Assembly (NCBI GenBank): GCA_013002925.1 | Contig: JABDLQ010000387.1 | Span: 1-12,167, forward strand | DNA length: 12,167 bases | DNA from: Gammaproteobacteria bacterium | Lineage (GTDB): Bacteria > Pseudomonadota > Gammaproteobacteria > Steroidobacterales > SZUA-146 | Direction: 5' to 3' | In this document: one piece after another, positions 6,952 to 12,167 of the stretch | Numbering within the stretch: the stretch's first letter is position 1 | How the letters are laid out: every line of letters starts with the position of its first letter | Position numbers and translations under genes: made by a program | The notes under the pieces: generated by a model | The model's database searches: none | What the model was told of the DNA's origin: nothing | Seen by the model: the letters and a program-made list of their open reading frames with translations, nothing else

Positions 6952-8097
6952 TTGGCAAAGACCAAAACACCTCCCGGAGGTCGGCGCTTTCCGTGCGAAC
7001 AATGCGGCGCACTGGTGACCTTTGTTCCCGGTTCCAATGACCTTGCTTGCGAGTATTGTGGACACCGCACCCTCATTGAACGGGCCGCCGGGCTCATCAT
7101 CGAGTACGACTTGCGCGAAGCGTTGCAGTGGTTATCCACCGTCAAGCCGGCAGAGCAGCGCGCCGCCACGCAATGCGAGTCCTGTGCTGCGTCCTTTAAT
7201 TTTGATCATCACGTCCATTCCGGGGAATGTCCTTTTTGCGGCACTCCTATTGTGCTTGGCACGGGCACCGACAAACACATCAAACCCAAATCCCTGCTGC
7301 CCTTCCTGTTGACAGAACAAGAGGCGCAGCAAAGTTTTCGACGCTGGATCGGGCGTCTTTGGTTTGCACCGACGAAAGTCAAAAAATACGCGCGCGGAGA
7401 ATCTCGTCTCACCGGCGTCTACGTGCCATTTTGGACCTATGACAGCCAAACGCACACCGGCTACGTTGGCGAACGCGGTGACATGTACACGGTGCCGCAA
7501 ACTTACACCACGATTGAAAATGGCCGCGCTGTCCGACGCACCCGCATGGTTACAAAAATTCGCTGGACACCTGTGCGCGGGAGAGTCGCACGTTTCTTTG
7601 ATGACATTCTTATTGGCGCCAGTCGTTCGCTACCGCGCCGCATCACCGACAGCCTGCGACCCTGGGATCTGCAGAACCTGACACCCTACAACGAGAAATA
7701 TTTGAGCGGCTTTCAGGCTGAAATCTATCAGGTGGAAGTTGACCAGGGTTTTGATATGGCGGTAGAGGTCATGGACAGTATGATTCGTAATGATATTGCC
7801 CGCGACATCGGCGGTGATCAGCAACGCATTCATAATGTAGATACCCGTCACTCCAGCACCACGTTCAAACATTTGCTGTTGCCCGTGTGGTCAGCCGGCT
7901 TTACCTTCCGTGACAAGACTTATCGATTCGTCGTCAACGGGCGAACTGGCAAGGTCCAGGGAGAACGGCCCTACAGTTTCTGGAAAATCGCAGGTGCTGC
8001 AATCGCTGCACTTATCGCTGTAGTGATACTGGTTGCATTTGCCGAGGAAAGTGGACTGCTCGACACCCTGGTTTCAACATTGGGACACTCCTTCTGA
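6952..8097 (+). CDS. Double zinc-ribbon (TFIIB-type) membrane-anchored protein, YdjG-like
   Basis: The 381-residue protein carries two zinc ribbons with identical spacing: Cys15-x2-Cys18-x14-Cys33-x2-Cys36 and Cys75-x2-Cys78-x14-Cys93-x2-Cys96. A large mixed domain follows (about 105-345), with VYVPFWTYDSQTHTGYVGERG at about 160-180, typical of YdjG-type proteins; these are often mislabelled as primosomal helicase N' because of the zinc ribbon. A single membrane helix lies at about 345-365 (IAGAAIAALIAVVILVAF). The start is TTG at 6952, with GGAG (6942-6945) 6 bases upstream; an in-frame TGA at 6928 rules out any upstream start, and the first Cys pair begins about 14 residues in, as expected. 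It is the last gene of the operon, 83 bases after the SPFH gene. YdjG partners YdjI in Bacillus, so the two proteins probably interact at the membrane (inference). Confidence 0.9.
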   Translation: MAKTKTPPGGRRFPCEQCGALVTFVPGSNDLACEYCGHRTLIERAAGLIIEYDLREALQWLSTVKPAEQRAATQCESCAASFNFDHHVHSGECPFCGTPIVLGTGTDKHIKPKSLLPFLLTEQEAQQSFRRWIGRLWFAPTKVKKYARGESRLTGVYVPFWTYDSQTHTGYVGERGDMYTVPQTYTTIENGRAVRRTRMVTKIRWTPVRGRVARFFDDILIGASRSLPRRITDSLRPWDLQNLTPYNEKYLSGFQAEIYQVEVDQGFDMAVEVMDSMIRNDIARDIGGDQQRIHNVDTRHSSTTFKHLLLPVWSAGFTFRDKTYRFVVNGRTGKVQGERPYSFWKIAGAAIAALIAVVILVAFAEESGLLDTLVSTLGHSF

Positions 8098-8181
8098 CCA
8101 GCATCGACCGCCCGGTCTCCGTCGCAAACCGGGATATTAGTAACAATTGACAATCCATTCCCGTCACCTGCAGCTAAGGGC

Positions 8182-8204
8182 ACTGCTGTGCACGCAGTTT
8201 TTTT
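8182..8204 (+). terminator. Rho-independent terminator of the XpaC-TelA operon
   Basis: The stem ACTGC (8182-8186) pairs with GCAGT (8194-8198) across a 7-base loop and is followed by six T (8199-8204). It lies 85 bases after the stop of the zinc-ribbon gene. The stem is short, and a competing GCAC/GTGC hairpin is possible, so efficiency is uncertain, but the T-run makes it the best candidate for the operon end. Confidence 0.5.
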
Positions 8205-8263
8205 GCGCTAGTGCTTTACATAGTCAATTGACATAAAGACCCTGACTCGTCTGCAAAAAATAG

Positions 8264-8305
8264 TCACGTTTTACAGAACATAAAAATGTCCAATTTAAAA
8301 CGTGA
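8264..8305. repeat. Perfect 10-bp inverted repeat, possible operator
   Basis: TCACGTTTTA (8264-8273) and TAAAACGTGA (8296-8305) are exact reverse complements separated by 22 AT-rich bases. Half-site centres are 32 bp apart, about three helical turns, which fits two regulator dimers or a looped operator on one DNA face. It lies 116 bases upstream of the secreted-protein start. No T-run follows, so it is not a terminator. Which protein binds, if any, cannot be told. Confidence 0.45.
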
Positions 8306-8420
8306 TGGGTTTCAAATATCGACACGACGACTTCATCAACATCGGCAAATCCGTGTGCGCATCACAGCAATAAATTAACGACAACGCTACAGTTGCAACA
8401 CGTTTACCGGAGGCCTGTTT

Positions 8421-8822
8421 GTGTTTAGAAACCTGATTATTGTCGCACTTTTTTTAGCCGTTGCAGGACCGATTCATGCACACGCAGACACCACTCACAA
8501 TCATGATCCGGTACTGGTGGGCCAATGGTTTGCAAACGCTGCGGATGGCAGCCTCACGTCCCTGACGCTGGAAGCGGGTGGCAAATTTATTCTGGATCAG
8601 CGCGCCGGTTCATCGGATGAGCGCACCTACATGTGCGGCACATGGGAGCGCGCCGGCAGCACTATAGATCTGTCGATACAGGCACAAAAAACCCGTCAGT
8701 CGGACGGCGATATTATCGAAGCTACAACGCATAGCAGCGGGCAGTTCAAGGTGCTGAAAACCAGCCGTAATTCGTTGGTACTGCGCATCGACCGAAAAGT
8801 CATCTCCCTGCATCGCAGCTAA
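8421..8822 (+). CDS. Small secreted hypothetical protein with His-rich mature N-terminus
   Basis: GTG at 8421 follows GGAGG (8409-8413) at 7 bases and gives 133 residues. The first 20-22 residues are a clean signal peptide (MFRNLIIVALFLAVAGPIHA), so the protein is periplasmic or secreted. The mature start is His/Asp-rich (H19, H21, D23, H26, H28, D29), a possible metal-binding patch. The rest, GQWFANAADGSLTSLTLEAGG through CGTWERAGSTIDLSI, alternates like a small lipocalin-like beta-barrel that measures a ligand or covers a membrane surface, but no named family is recognised, and there is a single Cys in the mature part. It stands alone: terminator and inverted repeat upstream, convergent hydrolase gene 43 bases downstream. 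A real gene by start, signal peptide and composition; function unknown. Confidence 0.8.
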   Translation: MFRNLIIVALFLAVAGPIHAHADTTHNHDPVLVGQWFANAADGSLTSLTLEAGGKFILDQRAGSSDERTYMCGTWERAGSTIDLSIQAQKTRQSDGDIIEATTHSSGQFKVLKTSRNSLVLRIDRKVISLHRS

Positions 8823-8865
8823 CAACCCCGGCAAGAATTCCAGGATAAACCGGCAGTCGTCGGAT

Positions 8866-9678
8866 TTAAACAGCCGCTTCAGGTAACGGGTCGCCTTCGA
8901 TATATTTCACGAAATCCCGAATTAGTGCATAGACGGTCTGCGGTTGATCAATATGTGAAACATGCCGGCTGTTTTTTACAATTTCCAGCCGCACATTCTC
9001 CATTTCATACAGATAGATCAGTTTATCCTCAAGCGGCGTATAGTCCATATCCGCCGCCAATATCAGGACCGGCAGTTGCAGGGAATTGATGCGATCTGCA
9101 ACGCTCCAGCCGGCGAGCGCCTGCACCGCATTGATATAGCTGCTCTGATCATTGTGCTGATGCCGCTCGATCATGCGCCGGCGCAAATCAGCCTGGTCTT
9201 CTTCCGGAAACAAGCGTTTGGCAACAAAGCGCGCCAGGCGCGGCATACCTGCGACACGCGCCATTCCGATACGCGACAACACCATCATCTGCTTGTACCA
9301 CTCATTCAGTTCAAAACTGGGCTGGCTGTTGATGATAATCAGGGATTTCAGGCGTTCCTGAAAATCGACAGCTGTTTGGTAGCTGATTGCGCCACCCATG
9401 GAGAAACCCATCAAATGAAATTCCGGAATGTGCAAATGATCCATCAGGCCGATGAGATCTTCAGACCAGGTCTTGACCGAGTACATCCCATCCGGCTTTT
9501 CGGAATCTCCAAAACCGCGCACACTCGGAGCGATAACACGAAAATAACGCGCCAGCAGACCCACCTGGTCTTCCCAGTCGCGATGGCTCGAGCCCAGACC
9601 ATGCACGATCACGAGCGGCGTTCCCTCTCCCTCGTCGACATAGTCGATCATTATCCCGTTTGCTTCGACTTTAGGCAT
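8866..9678 (-). CDS. Alpha/beta-fold hydrolase
   Basis: The 270-residue protein has the full alpha/beta-hydrolase layout: oxyanion motif HGLGSS (26-31), the strand-turn VRGFGDS (53-59), nucleophile elbow GFSMGG with Ser93, acid Asp212 in AADMDYTP, and His239 in NSRHVSHIDQP (seven residues before the proline, as in the common GHxxxxxxP motif). A helical cap of about 75 residues lies between 120 and 195. The catalytic triad is complete, so it is probably an active esterase, lipase-like or C-C bond hydrolase; the substrate cannot be read from sequence. No signal peptide is present, so it should be cytoplasmic. The start ATG at 9678 has only a weak TGAG upstream. It is divergent from the next gene, with 79 bases between their chosen starts, and there is no operon partner. 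Confidence 0.92.
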   Translation of the reverse strand: MPKVEANGIMIDYVDEGEGTPLVIVHGLGSSHRDWEDQVGLLARYFRVIAPSVRGFGDSEKPDGMYSVKTWSEDLIGLMDHLHIPEFHLMGFSMGGAISYQTAVDFQERLKSLIIINSQPSFELNEWYKQMMVLSRIGMARVAGMPRLARFVAKRLFPEEDQADLRRRMIERHQHNDQSSYINAVQALAGWSVADRINSLQLPVLILAADMDYTPLEDKLIYLYEMENVRLEIVKNSRHVSHIDQPQTVYALIRDFVKYIEGDPLPEAAV

Positions 9679-9757
9679 AATAGCTCATAGCGGTGTTGCT
9701 GGCGGTGAACTGATGTTAGCAATCCGGCATGCTTTAGGAAACCAAAAGAGTAATACG

Positions 9758-10225
9758 ATGCATCAATCCCTGTTTGACCTTGACCGACTGAACCGCTTCG
9801 CACTGACTAACCACAACGCCGTCAGCGACGGCAACCATGCATTAGTCAATGCGATGGAACAACTGACGATGGAAAAAGGTCAGTTTGACCATGCTGCACA
9901 CGTGCAACTGGCGTGGACCTATCTGCGCATGCATCCACCACAACAGGCCCTCGGGGAATGCAGCCGGACCATCAAGGCATTTGCCGAACACGTTGGTGTT
10001 ACCGATAAATATCACGCGACCATTACACTGGCCAATTTTCTGAGCGTCGCGATAAGCATGGAAGAAGCTGATAATACGGAGATCTGGCCGGCATTCGTGA
10101 GACGCAACACCGAATTGTTGCGCCATCCGATGCAGGCCGTCTATCGTTTATATACCCATGAATGCCTGGAAAGCGATGAGGCACGTCAGGAATTTCTGGA
10201 CCCGGATGGCGTGCAGGGTTTCTGA
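9758..10225 (+). CDS. Conserved hypothetical protein with FDHAAH and YHATIT motifs
   Basis: This 155-residue soluble, helix-rich protein contains two His motifs, FDHAAHV (H45, H48) and KYHATIT (H86), together with an AWTYLRMHPP segment and a WPAFVRRNTELL segment. I recall this pattern from a widely spread uncharacterised bacterial family without knowing a function. The His arrangement suggests a metal or cofactor site in a helical bundle, by inference only. I chose ATG at 9758 (AAGAG 8-9 bases upstream), not the in-frame ATG at 9713, because the added 15 residues look unlike protein sequence and would use the divergent promoter space; the longer form cannot be excluded. The GGT-family gene starts 47 bases after its stop, so the two may be co-transcribed. 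Confidence 0.8.
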   Translation: MHQSLFDLDRLNRFALTNHNAVSDGNHALVNAMEQLTMEKGQFDHAAHVQLAWTYLRMHPPQQALGECSRTIKAFAEHVGVTDKYHATITLANFLSVAISMEEADNTEIWPAFVRRNTELLRHPMQAVYRLYTHECLESDEARQEFLDPDGVQGF

Positions 10226-10272
10226 TCCAGTCGATACTGATATAGTCGCATGATTAAGCTGCAGGAAAATCT

Positions 10273-11796
10273 ATGACCAAGGTGGCTATCGCCTCCAGCA
10301 CCCAGCGCTCCGCTGACGCCGGCGCTGCTATTGCACGGGCCGGTGGCAATGCAATTGATACGGCCATTGCCGCTTCCATGGTGGCAATAACCACAGAGCC
10401 GGGCGTGTGTTCTTTGGGCTGTGGGGGCTTCATCACTATCTGGCCACCCGATGGAGAGCCCGTCACGATAGACGGCAATATCGAGATGCCGGGGCGCGGC
10501 CTGGATCCGGCCCGTCTGGGCGGTGGCGCCTGGAAAGTCACGCTGGACTATGGTGGCGGTATCGACACCTATGTCGGACACGGTTCGGTGGGTACTCCGG
10601 GGGGGCTGGCCGCCTACGACGCCGCGTGGAAACAGTTTGGGACTTTGCCATGGTCCGATCTGCTGCAACCGTCGATCGCGCTCACCCGTGATGGCTTTCC
10701 TCTGTCACGAGCCTCGCACAATTATCTTTTTCATGCGCATGAGCTGGTTTACGGCTGGTCGCCACAAAGCCACGAGCCACTGCATCATGCGGACGGGACA
10801 CTCAAGTCTCCCGGAGATACGCTGGTGCTTGGCGATCTGAGCGCCTCTCTTGGTGAAATTGCCCGGTATGGAGCAGACTGCTTTTATCGCGGGTCCCTGG
10901 CCGAGCAGATTGCTGCTGACTCAGAGGAACACGACGGGGTCATGACCGCGCGTGATCTGGCCGAATACCAGGTGCAGGTCAGATCACCTTTGCGCATCGA
11001 CATGAATGACTGGTCGATGGCGACCAACCCTGCGCCCGCTATCGGCGGGGCCAGTCTCGCCGCCATGCTGGTGCTCCTGAAAAAGGAGTCACATTGTTAC
11101 TGGGACCGTGAGCTAACGCAGCGCATCGCGGATATTCAACATCGTGTACTGATGTATCGCTTCCGTCATCTTGACAAGAGCAACGAACTTGATCGGGACA
11201 TTCAGAAAATGCTGGAAACCGCGCAAACTCAGGGACTGCCGCTGGTACAGGGTGCACCCTCTACAGTGCACACTTCGGTAGTGGACAGCGATGGTCTGGC
11301 CTGTGCTATCACCATGTCCTCCGGTTACGGGTCTGGAGTGGTGCCCCCCGATACCGGCATCTGGATGAACAACTGCCTGGGTGAAATCGAGCTAAATCGC
11401 AAAGGCCTGAACGCCGGTCCTACCGGTATGCGGCTGGCCTCCAACATGGCTCCGACTACAGCACGCCACACCGATGGGCGCACGTTGTCCATTGGTTCAC
11501 CCGGCGCCGATCGCATTACCAGCGCATTGCTGTGTACCTTTAACAATTATCTGCGCTGCGGCATGACGCTTGACCATGCCATTGCTCATCCGCGATTGCA
11601 TGTCGAAATTAATGACGGTGACCCCAGAGTTGCCTATGAGACGGGACTGGATATCAGGGACATCAAATTGCCACTGCGACAATTTAGCGAACCTTCCATG
11701 TTCTTTGGTGGTGTCGGTGCAGCACTGCTTCACGCTGACGGTCATCTCCAGGCGGCAGCTGACCCGCGGCGTGCAGGCGGGCATGCGATTGTGTAA
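10273..11796 (+). CDS. Gamma-glutamyltransferase-family Ntn hydrolase, divergent
   Basis: This 507-residue protein matches the GGT family over its whole length: AGAAIARAGGNAIDTAIAAS near the start, GSVGTPGG (about 97-104), the autocleavage and nucleophile site Thr331 (S-T331-V-H-T-S), GYGSGVV, the NNCLGE segment, SNMAPT and GSPGADRI. In classical enzymes autoprocessing before the Thr gives two subunits that hydrolyse or transfer gamma-glutamyl groups, for instance from glutathione. Deviations: the Arg of the usual xRExAP motif, which binds the glutamyl carboxylate, is replaced (IDGNIEMP, with Asn69), and Thr after the nucleophile is Val332. There is no signal peptide, while E. coli GGT is periplasmic. 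It is thus a cytoplasmic GGT-like enzyme whose substrate may differ. AGGA lies 6 bases upstream of the ATG. Family sure, substrate unsure. Confidence 0.9.
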   Translation: MTKVAIASSTQRSADAGAAIARAGGNAIDTAIAASMVAITTEPGVCSLGCGGFITIWPPDGEPVTIDGNIEMPGRGLDPARLGGGAWKVTLDYGGGIDTYVGHGSVGTPGGLAAYDAAWKQFGTLPWSDLLQPSIALTRDGFPLSRASHNYLFHAHELVYGWSPQSHEPLHHADGTLKSPGDTLVLGDLSASLGEIARYGADCFYRGSLAEQIAADSEEHDGVMTARDLAEYQVQVRSPLRIDMNDWSMATNPAPAIGGASLAAMLVLLKKESHCYWDRELTQRIADIQHRVLMYRFRHLDKSNELDRDIQKMLETAQTQGLPLVQGAPSTVHTSVVDSDGLACAITMSSGYGSGVVPPDTGIWMNNCLGEIELNRKGLNAGPTGMRLASNMAPTTARHTDGRTLSIGSPGADRITSALLCTFNNYLRCGMTLDHAIAHPRLHVEINDGDPRVAYETGLDIRDIKLPLRQFSEPSMFFGGVGAALLHADGHLQAAADPRRAGGHAIV

Positions 11797-12043
11797 TGTC
11801 CAATATGGCAATGCTCACTTCGTTCTGTTGCACCACACCGACAGATCCTGAGCGTAATCGCGCCGGAGACTGGTCATTCGCCTGTACTCGATCGAAACTT
11901 AACGCTGTTTTCGTGTGACCTGACCGATCGATTGTCGCAGCGGCAGGTCCGCAAACTTGTTGCAAAACCACCCTCTGCGCTCCGGTCTTTGCTAATGTAG
12001 GTGAGCAACGCCATCGAGAACCCGTTTGCCAGACACTGAATAT
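11797..12043. other. Intergenic region between GGT-like gene and CPXCG gene
   Basis: These 247 bases hold no convincing gene on either strand. A 6-bp inverted repeat, GACCTG (11917-11922) and CAGGTC (11944-11949) with a 21-base loop, and two CGATCGA palindromes (near 11889 and 11925) are present; none has a T-run. The promoter of the following gene should lie here, but no good hexamer pair is seen and its Shine-Dalgarno is weak. Confidence 0.4.
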
Positions 12044-12167
12044 ATGGAACAGGAAACCCATTCAATCACCTGCCCGCACTGCTGGCAGATTCTTGAGATA
12101 CTGATCGACCCAAGTGCCGGCGATCAGGAATACACCGAGGACTGCCAGGTCTGCTGCCACCCGATGC
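12044..12167 (+). CDS. CPXCG-type cysteine-rich zinc-binding protein, N-terminal fragment
   Basis: An ATG at 12044 opens 41 codons to the window edge. Cys10-Pro-His-Cys13 followed by ILEILIDPSAGDQEYTEDC and a Cys34/Cys37-Cys38 cluster (CQVCCHP) match the small CPXCG-motif family, about 60 residues in full and common in gammaproteobacteria, with C-terminal remainder beyond the edge. Here the Gly after the first Cys pair is Trp14. The four main cysteines should bind one zinc ion. The family's function is unknown. There is no strong ribosome binding site, but the motif fit makes the gene and start convincing. Confidence 0.85.
   Translation, partial: MEQETHSITCPHCWQILEILIDPSAGDQEYTEDCQVCCHPM

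Larger units (their letters stand above)
8098..8420. other. Intergenic region with terminator, inverted repeat and repeated CAATTGACA
   Basis: This 323-base region separates the end of the XpaC-TelA operon from a small secreted-protein gene. In order it holds: a CCCGGT/ACCGGG 6-bp hairpin with an 11-base loop (8111-8133), a better hairpin with a T-run (8182-8204), two copies of CAATTGACA (8144-8152, 8225-8233), and a perfect 10-bp inverted repeat (8264-8305). The second half is AT-rich. TTGACA hexamers are present in both repeats, but neither has a good -10 at 16-18 bases. The ribosome binding site of the next gene is GGAGG at 8409-8413. No open frame of interest or structured RNA is evident. 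Confidence 0.55.

Noticed and set aside
8111..8133. CCCGGT/ACCGGG hairpin as the operon terminator
   Set aside because: Six-bp stem with an 11-base loop and no T-run; the hairpin at 8182-8204 with six T is a better candidate.
8962..9690. 242-codon plus-strand frame opposite the alpha/beta hydrolase
   Set aside because: The minus strand encodes a hydrolase with a complete catalytic triad; the opposite frame shows no domain and is a shadow.
11684..12061. 125-codon minus-strand frame across the GGT end and following gap
   Set aside because: No ribosome binding site, overlaps the conserved GGT C-terminus and the CPXCG gene start, and has no recognisable domain.

Overview
The window reads as an ordinary chromosomal stretch of a Gram-negative proteobacterium, most likely a gammaproteobacterium. 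The support is the moderately GC-rich composition, two lipoproteins with clear lipoboxes, Shine-Dalgarno-led genes in short operons, and families such as the CPXCG cysteine-rich protein and isoaspartyl peptidase. No insertion sequence, phage gene, CRISPR array, tRNA or rRNA is visible. Species cannot be named from the sequence.

Layout. At the left edge (1-145, minus) is the N-terminus of an exported protein cut by the window. A minus-strand pair follows: a small zinc-ribbon membrane protein (909-1196) overlapping a small lipoprotein (460-921). A nucleoside hydrolase (1329-2270, plus, GTG start) faces a lipoprotein isoaspartyl peptidase/asparaginase (2311-3339, minus). The centre is a plus-strand operon, 3559-8097: a 49-residue secreted or membrane peptide, XpaC-family membrane protein, TelA-family protein, SPFH protein with a C-terminal GYF_2 domain (YdjI-like), and a double zinc-ribbon membrane protein (YdjG-like). 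A 323-base non-coding region with a terminator and a 10-bp inverted repeat leads to a small secreted protein (8421-8822). Further right are an alpha/beta hydrolase (8866-9678, minus), a conserved hypothetical with His motifs (9758-10225), a divergent gamma-glutamyltransferase-family protein (10273-11796), and the start of a CPXCG zinc-binding protein (12044 to the edge).

How the genes work together. The central operon is the most system-like part. XpaC with TelA is a known pair (xpaC-yaaN in Bacillus subtilis), and YdjG- and YdjI-like proteins belong with PspA-type envelope-stress operons (ydjFGHI). Here both pairs are fused into one tight operon with no PspA and with an extra small peptide at the front. 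A membrane-integrity or envelope-stress role is inference from these families. The remaining genes look like scattered metabolic and hypothetical genes. Two of the enzymes, the nucleoside hydrolase and the GGT homologue, carry substitutions at positions normally tied to metal or substrate binding, so their textbook activities should not be assumed.
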